A stretch of DNA of 64,000 bases from Panopea generosa (taxonomy: Eukaryota; Mollusca; Bivalvia; Adapedonta; Hiatellidae): NCBI GenBank assembly GCA_029582155.1, contig CM055909.1, positions 44,452,967 through 44,516,966 on the forward strand, given 5' to 3'. Of this stretch, positions 44,780-57,480 are shown in pieces. Positions within the stretch are counted from its first letter, which is position 1, and the number at the start of each line of letters is the position of its first letter. Position numbers and translations under genes: made by a program. Below the pieces are notes generated by a model. That model did no database searches. It was not told the DNA's origin and saw only the letters and a program-made list of their open reading frames with translations.

Positions 44780-46045
44780 AAAGCAAAACAAACCAAACTA
44801 TTAAGAGTATAATTTGTGAAATTTTGGCTCGACTATTCGTAGAATCAGTAGGAACGCCAGCAACTCGCGGAGTGATATTTGTCAAATCACATGACAAATG
44901 CCACATTTTGACAGACAATTTGTGAAAAACACATGCCTTTTAAAAATCGTGAAAAAAGTAGTTTTAACTAAAAGATTGGTCAATTATCATTTTCCTCCAA
45001 TAACAGATAAGATAGAGATTCCTTTTATACCATCAATTTCTTTCGGGAAACATATTTGACAATACTATACACCGAGTAAATCGAATCTCAAGTCCACAAT
45101 TTGCACCTAAAATTTCACTTTTTAAACAAAATGATCTTTAAAAAATCCGTCCTTAAAGCGAGAAAAAATCCCGAAAACATCACAGGTAGATCAACATCTC
45201 CTCTAGCGACAGGCAAAATTAAAAAAAAATCAGGAAGCCCATTTTTTTTCGGCCGAAAAACAGATTCATCACTATTGTACTGAAGAATTGTAAATCGTGC
45301 GATTATTGAAAAATCGACTCCATCTATAATAAATGATGTAATTTTTTTTAAAAATAAAGTTATTAGATTAATATTGATTGCGATGGACTGTGGAAAAATT
45401 TCCATTCCGCCAATATATACATTGATACAATAATATGTTTAATACAAATGTCAAATGATATAAGCTTTAAATAATGTAAGTTAGCACACGCTATTTCAAT
45501 AATCAAAACAATAATGCTGTTCTTGCTGTTTGTTCTCGCTAGGATACTTGTCACAAAGCAGCATTAATATTTATTTTATTTTACACTAATTTTAATTGTG
45601 TGTACGAGTCGCATTTGGTTGATATGGAGGCATTGTTTTTATTCATTGCTTTATGAATATACAATTGCTACATTTAGTCACGAATGGAGACACGTTTCTT
45701 ATCATTCTCTGTGAAATCGTGTTTATACATTAAACACACATTGCAATTTAATATTTGTTTATTGCACATTAAGGTTATATAACATGTATTGCTGTCGAGT
45801 GTTAGTATGGGAGTAAACACCATTCGTCAACAGTAACTTACTAATGTAACGGCGTTCAGCGTATTTACTCATCGTTTTGAGAATTTACCAAACTATAATG
45901 CATCTTATCTCTGCAAGTAAACTGCTTTCCCATATATCCAGGTAGGAAAGCCAAGACCACAAAACAAAATGACTGACCGAGCATGACAGAGTCTGTGCAT
46001 AATTGCAGTTTAAAAAAAAAAATTAAGTTTACTTATAAGGTAGAT
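44780..46045. other. Intergenic, no gene seen
   Basis: Short open frames near 45101-45405 are AT-rich and unsupported. Confidence 0.35.
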
Positions 46046-46047
46046 GG

Positions 46048-46170
46048 ACTGGTAAGCTCAGTCGGTAGTCAATCTGACTAACAAATCAGGATCGTGAATC
46101 CCCGTCTGGCCGGTGACCTTAATTACTTGAATAAACTATTGTCATTGTCATTTAAAAATGATAATGTCAC
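46048..46170 (+). mobile_element. SINE family C, worn head
   Basis: GACTGGTAAGCTCAGTCGGT AG, then GGATCGTGAATCCCCGTCTG GCCGGTGA and CTATTGTCATTGTCATTT, in family C order but with deletions. Confidence 0.6.
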
Positions 46171-46174
46171 TTTC

Positions 46175-46560
46175 TTGTTTTCAAATATGTTCAATATCTG
46201 TGTCACGGTGACCTGTCAAATTTCAGCGTCTGCCAAAATGAACACATTTCACACCGTTCTTTAAATGTACTCACATCTTTAATTTGGCATAAATGATACT
46301 AATTATGTTTATGGTAATTTAAAACGAAATATTCAATACTGACTACCATTGCATCCTCAACACAGTATTTACTTCCAACTTAGCGAATCAGAATAGTTTT
46401 ATCCTCACCATGTTTGTATAAAAAGTTAATGTTCTAAATTAAATGGCGGACGTATAACGGTGATTCCGTAAAAAGTTCCTGGCAAAAACACAAAACATAG
46501 TCCCGCCATCGGAACCAATATACCTGAGTTATAAGGTTTTGGCTTTCATATTAATACGTA
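46175..46560. other. Intergenic, no feature recognised
   Basis: No gene or repeat unit. Confidence 0.3.
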
Positions 46561-46564
46561 TATA

Positions 46565-47590
46565 TAGTAATGGCCAAAGGCAAATGACTCCAGTGTAGTT
46601 GAATTATTGTTACGTAGAGTTATAAATGGTCAAAAGCAAATAACTCAAGCTCATTGAATTATTGTTACGTATAGTTATTAATGATCAAAGGGAAATAACT
46701 CTTGTTCAGTTAGAAATATGACTTAAAGTCATTAATTGCTAAAGGGAAATAACTGTTGTTCAATTATTATCTTATAGACAATAATGGTCAAAGGGAAATA
46801 ACTGTTATACATTATACAGGTATAGTTATTAATGGTCAAAAGGAAATAACTTTTGTTTATTTAGAAATATTTTTAATGTTATTCATGGTCAAAGGGAAAT
46901 AACTCTTGTTCAGTTAGAAATATGACTTAAAGTCATTAATCGCTAAAGGGAAATAACTGTTGTTCAATTATTATTACTTACAGACAATAATGGTCAAAGG
47001 GAAATGACTTTTATACAATATACAGGTATAGTTATTAATGGTCAAAGGGAAATAACTTTTGTTTATTTAGAAATATTTTTAATGTTATTCATGGTCAAAG
47101 GGAAATAACTCTTGTTCAGTTAGAAATATGACTTAAAGTCATTAATCGCCAAAGGGAAATAACTGTTGTTCAATTATTATTACTTACAGACAATAATGGT
47201 CAAAGGGAAATAACTCGAATACAATATACAGGTATAGTTATTCATGGTCAAAGGGAAATAACTCTTGTTCAGTTAGAAATATGACTTGAAGTCATTAATC
47301 GCTAAAGGGAAATAACTGTTGTTCAATTATTATTACTTATAGACAATAATGGTCAAAGGGAAATAACTCTTATACAGTTTACAGGTATAGTTATTTTATG
47401 GTCAAAGGGAAATAACTTTTGTTTAGTTAGAAATATTTTTAAAGTCATTCATGGTCAAAGGGAAATAACTCTTATTCAATTAAAAAAAAATGTTACTTAT
47501 ATTCATTAATGGTCAAAGGGAAATAACTCTAGTTCATTTGAATTGTTGTTAGGTATCGTTATTAAAGGTCAAAGGAAAATAACTCTTTTC
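46565..47590 (+). repeat. Minisatellite built on the AAAGGGAAATAACTC motif, with higher-order repeat
   Basis: About 20 units of 45-60 bp, each with AATGGTCAAAGGGAAATAAC. Four unlike units (next words TTCAGTTAGAAATATGACTT, TTCAATTATTATTACTT, ATACAGGTATAG, TTTATTTAGAAATATTTTTA) recur together every ~207-213 bp from 46700 to 47400, once with a unit missing. Confidence 0.93.
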
Positions 47591-47591
47591 G

Positions 47592-48054
47592 GACTAAACT
47601 TGAATGCAGACCCAGGTCTGAGATCGTAGATCAACATTCAAAATAAAAGTTAAAATACGGACAAAACTTGAATGCAGACCCAGGTCTGATATTGTAGATC
47701 AACATTTAAAATAAAAATTAAATACGGACTAAACTTGAATGCAGACCTAGGTCTGAGACCGTAGATCAACATTCAAAATAAAAGTGAAAAGACGACAAAA
47801 CTTGAATGCAGACACTGGTCTGAGATCTTAGATCAACATTTAGAGTAAAAGTTAAAATACAGACTAAACTTGAATGCAGACCCAGGTCTGAGATCGTAGA
47901 TCAACATTCAAAATAAAAGTTAAAAGACGGACAAAACTCGAATGCAGACCCAGGTCTTAGATCGTAGATCAACATTCAAAATAAAAGTAAAAAGACGGAC
48001 AAAACTTGAATGCAGACAGAGGTCTGAGATCGTAGATCGAAATTCAAGATAAAA
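47592..48054 (+). repeat. 68-bp minisatellite, 7 copies
   Basis: Core words AAACTTGAATGCAGACCCAG, GTCTGAGATCGTAGATCAAC and ATTCAAAATAAAAGTTAAAA. It abuts the preceding array directly. Confidence 0.95.
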
Positions 48055-48099
48055 GATGTTGATTGCATACTTGAGTTACAATGTTTTGTTAATACTGAG

Positions 48100-48372
48100 C
48101 CAGAAGTTTTTTATGCTATCGAGAATTAATAGACGATCAGTTTACATCACCACTCTTTTCTTGGATCCTGGAATGTTGACCGATAGTCGAGTACATCCAT
48201 TTTCGCTAGTATCTGATAACTTTCCCTCTTCAACCAGCAGTGAGAGATGAATGACAATGAGACAGTATACTCTATACCAAGTATCAGGGAGAATGTGGCC
48301 AAGTGAGGGATCGAACATGAGACTCCTGGATTGATAGTCAAGATACGCTACCGACTGAGCCAACTGGGTACA
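48100..48372 (-). mobile_element. SINE family C, antisense, near full length
   Basis: Minus strand: CAGTTGGCTCAGTCGGTAGC, GACTATCAATCCAGGAGTCT, CATGTTCGATCCCTCAC, then CTGTCTCATTGTCATTCATC, GGGAAAGTTATCAGATACTAGC, ATGTACTCGACTATCGGTC and TTAATTCTCGATAGCATAAA. Confidence 0.85.
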
Positions 48373-48790
48373 GCGGAAACTAACTAAATATAGTTTACAT
48401 AAACAACAAATACCAGTGCAGTAAAATATCAATTAAGGTCACATTTATTGGGTTTGAAGGCATACCTTAGTTTGTTGATAATCTTATATTCAGTTTAATA
48501 TATGGAGTTACATGGTGCCATTAGTATCTCAGATTCGATTGGCGGATTAGGATAAGCAACATTGATATGTGATTGGCTTACATTATATGTTTGATTCTCA
48601 TTTTATAATCAGTTAAAAATAAAATGACTGTAAGTATCGAATCAATTAAGTAAATTAGTCAATTAAATATCATGTTTATTATAATCAACTAGACCAATAA
48701 TCCTCAATTTGTTTTTTAATAATCAATTTTTCCTGCTCGTTAAAATGACGAGTTAATCGCCATCTCTTTGCAAACTTTCTCACAAAATGT
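48373..48790. other. Intergenic, no feature recognised
   Basis: Nothing supported. Confidence 0.3.
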
Positions 48791-48794
48791 TTTT

Positions 48795-48985
48795 GGACCA
48801 GGTAGGACTCGAACCTTTGACATCAGGAGTTAGATGTTGGTGATCTTGAGACGGTTTGACCAGACCTAGAACTATCATCTCAATGCTGAGCACCAAGCGA
48901 GTAAGCTTTCAGTACCATTTTTCACGTCTTTGTTACGATTCGGCCGGGATAGACGCTCTACCACTAGACCATCGCCGTGGTCGAA
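48795..48985 (-). mobile_element. Chimeric SINE: family A body fused to a tRNA-Leu-like head
   Basis: Minus strand reads family A head with a deletion between A and B boxes (GGTAGAGCGTCTATCCCGGC), then family A body to AGTTCTAGGTCTGGTCA, which runs straight into CCGTCTCAAGATCACC and CAAAGGTTCGAGTCCTACCT of a tRNA-Leu-like head. Confidence 0.75.
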
Positions 48986-48989
48986 GAAT

Positions 48990-49305
48990 AATGAAATGAG
49001 GTTTTAAACTCGTCTCTACAAAAAAAAAAACAACATTTAATACGTTATCATATTTCTAATGGATACATTTCATTAATACTGAATAAATGACAACATTTAA
49101 TCACAACTCAACTGCGAGCATAATACAAACACTGACACTGTGTTTCGCTCTGGTTCAAAACTGATTTCCATCATATTGCTTAAGATTTAAATTTTTATAT
49201 AGGGATATATATCCAAATATTATGGGGAAAATGAAATTCTCAGTTTTTCATCTATTCTTAGCCTATAAGGAGCCCGTAGGGTTCAAAAAGGGATACGATT
49301 GTCAA
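48990..49305. other. Intergenic, no feature recognised
   Basis: Nothing supported. Confidence 0.3.
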
Positions 49306-49309
49306 TGAA

Positions 49310-49432
49310 ACACAATGTCTTATATCAATCATCACGGAGACTGTTGCGCCGGGCGGATGATTCGAATTCACGACCCCTGGATTGATAGTCAGACGCGTAA
49401 CCGACTGAACTCATCGGGCCCGGCTTTTTAAA
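49310..49432 (-). mobile_element. SINE family C, 5' half, antisense
   Basis: Minus strand: GGGCCCGATGAGTTCAGTCG, GACTATCAATCCAGGGGTCG, TGAATTCGAATCATCCGCCC, GTCTCCGTGATGATTGATAT, then cut off. Confidence 0.82.
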
Positions 49433-49439
49433 AAGAAGT

Positions 49440-50028
49440 CCTCAAATGCTCGTAAATACATGCATATGTTGAAATCCTATAAAAGTCACTTTTTTTAACA
49501 CCAGTGATATGTGTTTGCCGTATATGCTAAACCAACTTTTGTTCTACTCATCTGCAGCAAGAAATCACAACTTCTATGAACCATTTTGAAAATATTTCAA
49601 AACTAAATTACATTGACCTTGTTTTTAAGCGTAAGAATCATGTTACTGTGGTATAAAATGGGCGTAACTGTGTAGTGAGACATAAAGGTGTTCCTATTTT
49701 GTATATTGATTCCTATAAATAAAGGATTCATGGGGACACTATGAGACAAACAGGACTTTCTGAATTTCTCATCATTATTTAATAATTCCTTAGATCTTTA
49801 GCTCAGTTATTTAGATTTGATCTTTTAATGGGGTTTTAATAAACACAAAAAGGATAAAAATGTGAATTTCGAATAATCTGCTCAAAAATTGCTGAGCCAT
49901 ATTTATTCATATTTGGTATGAATGATCTCATATTTAAAGTTGTGTCATTTTTACCTTGGAAAATTTGCCTATGTTTAAACGTTTTTAAAGGTTTCAAAGC
50001 TTCGTAGGCTATAGATGTTCACAAACCG
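49440..50028. other. Intergenic, no feature recognised
   Basis: Nothing supported. Confidence 0.3.
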
Positions 50029-50029
50029 A

Positions 50030-50844
50030 ACCGGTGACAGGACAAGGCACTGATTGTCAAAATTGGTTGCAGGACAATGCACTTACTGACGAAATTATTA
50101 GCAGGACGAGGCACAGACACAATTGGTGACAGGACAGTAATATGGATGGCAGGACAAGGCACTGACTGTCAAAATTGGTGACAGGACCATAACATTGTTG
50201 ACAATACAATGCACTTACTGACGAAATTGTTAGAAGCGAGGAACAGACAAAATTGGTGACAGGACAGTAATATGGATGCCAGGACAAGGCACTGAATGTC
50301 AAACTTGGTGGCAGGACAATAACATTGTTGACAGAACAAGGACAAGGCACTGACTGTCAAAATTGGTGATAGGACAAGGCACCGACTGTCAAAATTGGTG
50401 ACAGGACAATAACATTTGTGACGGGTCAAGGCACTGACTGTCAACATTGATGGCAGGACAATAACATTGGTGACAGGACAAGGCACTGGTTGTCAAAACT
50501 GGTAGCAGGACAATAACATTGTTGACAGAACGATGCACTAACTGACAATATTGGTGGCAGGACGAGGCAGAGACAAAATTGGTAGCAGGACAGTAATATG
50601 GATCACAGGACGAGGCACTGACTGTCAAAATTGGTGACAGGACCATAACATTGGTAACAGGACAAAGCACTAACTGACAAAACTAGTGACACGATAAGGC
50701 AAAATTGGTGGCAGGACAAGGCACTTACTGACAAAATTGGTGATAGGACAAGGCACTGACTGTCACAGTTGGTGACAGGACAAGGCACTGATTGTCAAAA
50801 TGGGTGACAGTACAATAACATTGGTAACAAGACAATGTTGTTGC

Positions 50845-50889
<45 letters not shown>

Positions 50890-52070
50890 ATGGTGTTTAG
50901 CGTCGCTTTCAACAATTTTTCAGTCATATCGCGACGGTGTCTACTTGAGACAGTATTCTGAGCGCTATCACACTGGAGTATCATGCCGCAGACACATGGT
51001 ATGATACCCCACCCAGTCACATTATACTGACACCGGGTCGACCAGACCTAGAACTCTCCTCTAAATGCTGAGCGTCAAGCGAGGCAACTTCTAGTACCAT
51101 TTTTAAAGTCTTTGGTATGACCCGGCCGGAGATCGAACCCACGACCTTCCGCATGCGAGGCGGATGCTCTACCACTAGACCACGCCGCGGTCAGGTAACA
51201 AGACAAGGCACAACTGACAAAACTGGTGACAGGACAAGGCACTGACACAATTGGTGGCAGAACAAGGCACTAACTGACAAAACTGATGACAGGACAAGGC
51301 ACTGACACAATTGGTGACAGGACAATAAATAACATAGGTGACAGGACAAGGCACTAACTGACAAAACTGGTGACAGGACAAGGCACTGAGACAATTGGTG
51401 ACAGGACAATAACATTATGGACAGGACAATACACTAACTGATAAAATTGGTCGCAGGACAATTACATTGGTGACAGGACAAGGCACTGACTGTCAAAATT
51501 GGTGCCAGGACAATAACATTGGTAACAAGATAAGGCACTTACTGACAAAACTGGTGAAATGGCAAGGCACTGACAAAAATGGTGGCAAGACAATATGTGT
51601 GGCAGGACAATCACATTGTTGACAGAACAAGGCACTGACTGTCAAACTTGGTGGCAGGACAATAACATTGTTGACAGAACAATGCACTGACAGTTAAAAT
51701 TGGTGACATGACAATAAAATTGTTGACAGAACAATGCCTTAACTGACAAAATTGTTGACAGAACATGACACTAACTGACAAAATGTGTGGCTTGACATTG
51801 GTGACAGGACAAGGCACTGACTGTCAAAACTGATGACAGAACAAGGCATTGTCTGTCAAAATTGGTGGTAGGACAAAAATACTGTTGACAGAACAAGGCA
51901 CTTACTGACAAAATAAGTGGCAGGACAAGGCACTAACTGACAAGACAAACTTGGTGACAAAACAGTAACATTGGTGACAGGACAAGTGACCGACTGTCAA
52001 AATTGGTGGCAGGACAATAACATTGTTGACAGAACAACACTGATAAAACTGACAAAATTGATCACCTATT
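50030..52070 (+). repeat. Irregular minisatellite, ~32- and ~21-bp alternating units
   Basis: Words GGTGACAGGACAAGGCACTG, ACTGTCAAAATT and GGTGGCAGGACAATAACATT alternate in varied order for about 1.7 kb net, interrupted by the SINE at 50836-51193. The many minus-strand CPVTN / CHQF-type frames are satellite by-products. Confidence 0.93.
50836..51193 (-). mobile_element. SINE family A, full length, inside the minisatellite
   Basis: Minus strand starts TGACCGCGGCGTGGTCTAGT, GGTAGAGCATCCGCCTCGCA, GTGGGTTCGATCTCCGGCCG and ends in about 14 CAA repeats. Flanks GGTAACAAGACAA at 50823-50835 and 51194-51206 are a 13-bp target duplication. The head's anticodon-loop position reads CGC. Confidence 0.94.
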
Positions 52071-52084
52071 CTAATGCGTGTTGT

Positions 52085-52160
52085 CACTTATTTGTTTCGA
52101 ATAGGTTATATCACTTATTCGAATAAGTGATATCACAAGTTTGAATAAGTGATATTGCTT
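52085..52160. repeat. Short GAATAAGTGATATCA repeat
   Basis: TTCGAATAAGTGATATCAC and TTTGAATAAGTGATATTGC in tandem, with an inverted match TTATATCACTTATTCG: a small partly palindromic cluster. Confidence 0.7.
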
Positions 52161-52164
52161 GTAT

Positions 52165-52455
52165 CGGTACGTCATGTATATCGGTTTGTCATGTATATCT
52201 GTATTTCATGGTTATTGGTATGTCATGAATATCGGTATGTCATGTAAATCGGTTTGTCATGTATATCCGTATTTCATGTATATCGATTTGTCATGTATAT
52301 CAGTATGTCATATTGGTATATCATGTGTATAGGTATTTCATGTATATCGGTATTTCATGTATATTGGTATATCATGTGTATCGGTATTTCATGTATATCG
52401 GTATATCATGTGCATCGGAATTCCGTGTATATCGGTATTTCATGTATATCGGTGC
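52165..52455 (+). repeat. ~17-18-bp minisatellite
   Basis: TATCGGTATTTCATGTA with TTTGTC/TATATC variants, about 17 copies. Two plus-strand frames stay open only because of the repeat. Confidence 0.9.
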
Positions 52456-52459
52456 TGTT

Positions 52460-53055
52460 AAATGTGGAACAGGACATGGTGCTGTTAATCGAGTCTATTA
52501 ATAATAATGAGCATTATGTGTTGAAGATATATTTATAAATTTACATGTGACTTACATAGTTTACGTGAAACCCTTCTGACTCACTTACTTTGCACGTGTT
52601 ATAGGTAAGTTTATATATTATGATATTTCAACAACTAACATTCAGTCCTCATAAATATCAATATTCGTAACATAATTCCTTCAATGAACTTATTGCAATA
52701 CTAATGCCTTTAATGACATATCGAATGGTCCATGTGACTACATTTTGGTTTCTTTTTGATCCGCCATATGAGTTACATAGTGATTGATTTGGATAAGTTA
52801 AGAAATTATCCGAATGACGAGGTGAAAGTTGCAAAACAGTGCCTATGTGATATTTTCAGAACTGGAATTCCGTTGCGATTTCATGGGTTTAGTCGAAATA
52901 ACATTTCTGTCACGATTTTTAAGGGTTTGAAATTCAAAATCATTCCTATTTTAGTTATGGATAAAAGACATTTAGATTTTATACGTTTATTCATGTTAAC
53001 TTAATCGCTTTATCCGAATGCACTGTCTTTGAATGACCGTTAAAAGTTCTATATA
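52460..53055. other. Intergenic; one unassigned 82-codon frame
   Basis: Frame 52756-53004 (MSYIVIDLDKLRNYP...VMDKRHLDFIRLF) is not low-complexity but matches no family I recognise and lacks neighbours. Confidence 0.3.
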
Positions 53056-56000
53056 GATTCAATAGAAAAATGATATAACGAATGCAAATGATGTAATGTA
53101 TGTTGATAATGTTTATATTTTTGATTGCTGTGTACCTTTAATGATTATGTTGTTTAGATGCATGTGCACCTTTAATGTTTATGTTGTTTTGATGGCTGTA
53201 TACCTTTAATGTTGACGTCGTTTTGATGGCTGTGTACCTTTCATGTTTATGTCGTTTTGATGGCTGTGTATCTTTAATGTTTATGTTAATTTGATGATTG
53301 TGTACCTTTAATGTTTATGTTGTTTTGACGGATGTGTATCGTTAATGTTAATGTTGTTTTGATGCATGTGCATCTTTAATGTTTATGCTGTTTTGAGGGT
53401 TGTGTACCTTTTAAGTTTATATTATTTTTATGGATGTGTACCATTAATGTTGCTGTATATTTGATAGCTGTGTACCTTTAATATTTATGTTGCTATGGTG
53501 GCTGTCTTCGTTTAATGTTTATGTTGTTTTGGTGGCTGTGTACCTTTAATGCTTATGCTGTTTTTATGGCTGTGTACCTTTAATATTGACGTCGTTTTGA
53601 TGGCTGTGTACATTTTATGTTTATGTCGTTTTGATTGCTGTATACCTTTAATGTTTATGTTGTTTTGATAGCTGTGTACCTTTAATGTTTATATCGTTTT
53701 GATAGATGTGTACCTTTAATATTCATACTGTTTCGATAGATGTGTTCTTTTAATGTTTATGTTTTCTTGACGGCTGTGTACCTTTAATGTTTATGTTGTT
53801 TTGACGGCTGTGTACCTTTAATAGTTATGTTGTTTTGATGGCTGTTTACCTTTAATAGTTATGCTGTTTTGATGGCTGTGTACCTTTAATGTTTATGTTG
53901 TTTTGACGGCTGTGTACCTTTAATAGTTATGCTGTTTTGATGGCTGTGTATCTTTACTATTGATGTTGTTTTGAGGGCTGTGTACCTTTTATGCCGATGT
54001 TGTTTTGATGAATCTGTACCATTAATGTTTATGTTGTTTTGATGGATGTGTACTTTAAATGTTTATGTTGTTTTGCTGGCTGTGTACCTTTAATTTTTAT
54101 GTGAATTTGATGACTGTGTACCTTTAATGTTTATGTTGTTTTGACGGATGTGTACCGTTAATGTTTATATTGTTTTGATGGATTTGTACCTTTAATGTCG
54201 ATGTCTATTTGAAGGATGTACACCTTTAATATTTATGTCGTTTTGATGACTGTGTTCTTTTAATGTTGATGTTGTTTGATGGCAATGTACACTTAATATT
54301 TATGTTGTTTTGATAGATGTGTACCTTTAATATTTATACTGTTTCGATAGATGTGTTCCTTTAATGTTTATGTTTTCTTGACGGCTGTGTACCTTTAATG
54401 TTTATGTTGTTTTGACGGCTGTGTACCTTTAATAGTTATGTTGTTTTGATGGCTGTGTACCTTTAATAGTTATGCTGTTTTGATGGCTGTGTACTTTTAA
54501 TGTTTATGTTGTTTTGACGGCTGTGTACCTTTAATAGTTATGCTGTTTTGATGGCTGTGTATCTTTACTATTGATGTTGTTTTGAGGGCTGTGTACCTTT
54601 TATGCCGATGTTGTTTTGATGAATCTGTACCATTAATGTTTATGTTTTGATGGATGTGTACTTTTAATGTTTATGTTGTTTTGCTGGCTGTGTACCTTTA
54701 ATTTTTATGTTAATTTGATGACTGTGTACCTTTAATGTTTATGTTGTTTTGACGGATGTGTACCGTTAATGTTTATATTGTTTTGATGGATTTGTACCTT
54801 TAATGTCGATGTCTATTTGAAGGCTGTACACCTTTAATATTTATGTCATTTGACTGAATTCTTTTAATGTTGATGTTGTTTGATGGCAATGTACCTTTAA
54901 CATTTATGTTGTTTTGATGACTGTAGCATTAATGTTGACGTCATTTTGATGGCTGTGTACCTTTTATGTTATTGCCGTTTTAATCGCTGTGTACCTTTAA
55001 TGTTTATGTTGTTTTGACGGCTGTGTACCTTTAATGTTTATGTTGTTTTGATGGCTGTGTACCTTTAATGTTTATGTGGTTTTTATGGATGTGTACCTTT
55101 AATGTTTATGCTGTTTTGATGGTTGTGTACTTTTAATGTTTATATTGTTTTGATGGATGTTCACATTTAATGCTTATGTCGTTTTGATGTCTGTGTTCCT
55201 TGACTGTTTATGTTGTTTTGATGGCTGTGCACCTTAAATGTTTATGTTGTTTTGACGGCTGTGTACCCTTAATATTTATGTTGTTTTGATGGCTGTGTAC
55301 CTTTAGTGTTTTTATTGTTTTGACGGCCGTGTACCTTTACTTTTAATGTTGTTTTGAAAGCTGTGTAGCTTCAATGTTTATGTTGTTTTGATTGCTATGT
55401 ACCTTTACTATTGATGTTGTTTTGAAGGCTGTGTACCTTTAATGTTGATGTTGTTTTGATGGATCTGTACCATTAATGTTTGTGTTGTTTTCATGGCTGT
55501 TTACCTTTAATGTTGATGTCGTTTTGATGGCTGTGTACCTTTTATGTTTATATCGTTTTGATTGCTGTGTACCTTTAATGTTTATGTTGTTTTGAGGACT
55601 GTGTACCTTTAATGTTTATGGTAATTTGATGGTTGTGTACCTTTAATATTTATGTTGTTTTGACGGATGTGTACCGTTTATGTTAATGTTGTTTTGATGG
55701 CTACGTACCTTAAATGATTATGTTGTTTTGATGACTGTATACCTTTAATGTTTATATTGTTTTGATGGATTTGTACCTTTAATGTCGATGTATATTTGAT
55801 TACTGTGCACCTTTAATATTTATGTCGTTTTGATGTCTGTGTTCTTTTAATGTTGATGTTGTTTGATGGCGATGTACCTTTATGTTTATGTTGTTTTGAT
55901 GGTTGTGTAGCATTAATGTTGGCATCGTTTTGAGGGCTGTGTACCTTTTATGTTTTTGTCATTTTGATGGCTGTGTACCTTAATATTAATGTTGTTTTTA

Positions 56001-57480
56001 TGGTTGTGTACCTTTAATGTTTATGCTGTTTTGATGGTTGTGTACTTTTAATGTTTATATTGTTTTAATGGATGTGCACCTTTAATGCTTATGTCGTTTT
56101 GATGTCTGTGTTCCTTGACTGTTTATGTTGTTTTGATGGCTGTGAACCTTAAATGTTTATGTTGTTTTGACGGCTGTGTACCCTTAATATTTATATTGTT
56201 TTCATGGCTGTGTACCTTTAGTGTTTTTATTGTTTTAACGGCCGTGTACCTTTACTATTGATGTTGTTTTGAAAGCTGTGTAGCTTCCATGTTTATGTTG
56301 TTTTGATTGCTGTGTACCTTTACTATTGATGTTGTTTTGAAGGCTGTGTACCTTTAATGTTGATGTTGTTTTGATGGATCTGTACCATTAATATTTATGT
56401 TGTTTTCATGGCTGTTTACCTTTAATGTTGATGTCGATTTGATGGCTGTGTACCTTTTATGTTTATATCGTTTTGATGGCTGTGTACCTTTAATGTTTAT
56501 GTTGTTTTGAGGACTGTGTACCTTTAATGTTTATGGTAATTTGATGGTTGTGTACCTTTAATGTTTATGTTGTTTTGACGGATGTGTACCGTTAATGTTA
56601 ATGTTGTTTTGATGGCTACGTACCTTTAATGATTATGTTGTTTTGATGACAGTATACCTTTAATGTTTTTATTGTTTTGATGGATTTGTACCTTTAATGT
56701 CGATGTATATTTGATGGCTGTGCACCTTTAATATTTATGTCGTGTTGATGTCTGTGTTCTTTTAATGTTGATGTTGTTTGATGGCGATGTACCTTTATGT
56801 TTATGTTGTTTTGATGGCTGTGTAGCATTAATGTTGGCATCATTTTGATGGCTGTGTACCTTTTATGTTTTTGTCATTTTGATGGCTGTGTACCTTAATA
56901 TTAATGTTGTTTTTATGGTTGTGTATCTTTAAGGTTTATGCTGTTTTGATGGTTGTACACTTTTAATGTTTATGTTGTTTTGATGGCTGTGTACCTTTAA
57001 TGTTGACGTCGTTTTGATGGCTGTGTACCTTTTATGTTATTGTCGTTTTAATGGCTTTGTACCTTTAATGTATATGTTGTTTTGACGGCTGTGTACCTTT
57101 AATGTTTATATTGTTTTGATGGCTGTGTACCTTTAACGTTTATGTGTTTTTTTATGGTTGTGTACCAATAATGTTTATGCTGTTTTGATGGTTGTGTACT
57201 TTTAATGTTTATGTTGTTTTGATGGATGTGTACCTTTAATGTTTATGTCGTTTTGATGTCTGTGTTCCTTTAATGTTGACGTCGTTTTGATTGCTGTATA
57301 CCTTGTTTATTGATGTCGTTTTGACCGCTGTTTACCTCAAATGGTAATGTTGTTTTGACGGCTGCGTACCTTTAATGTTGATGTTGTTTTGATGGCTGTG
57401 ATCCTTTAATGTTTATGTTGTTTTGATAGTTGTGTAACTTTAATATTGACGTCGTTTTGATTGCTGTATAATACTAATAT

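Noticed and set aside
44534-44925. Frames with poly-Leu, poly-Ser or poly-Glu
   Set aside because: They are translations of the (GAA)n microsatellite and the SINE.
46565-47590. CRISPR-like array of conserved core and variable spacers
   Set aside because: Eukaryotic context, spacers belong to a few recurring types forming a higher-order repeat, no cas genes.
50057-52087. Series of minus-strand Cys-rich frames (CPVTN, CHQF) as a secreted repeat protein
   Set aside because: They overlap in several frames, switch frame at every unit-length change and follow the minisatellite exactly.
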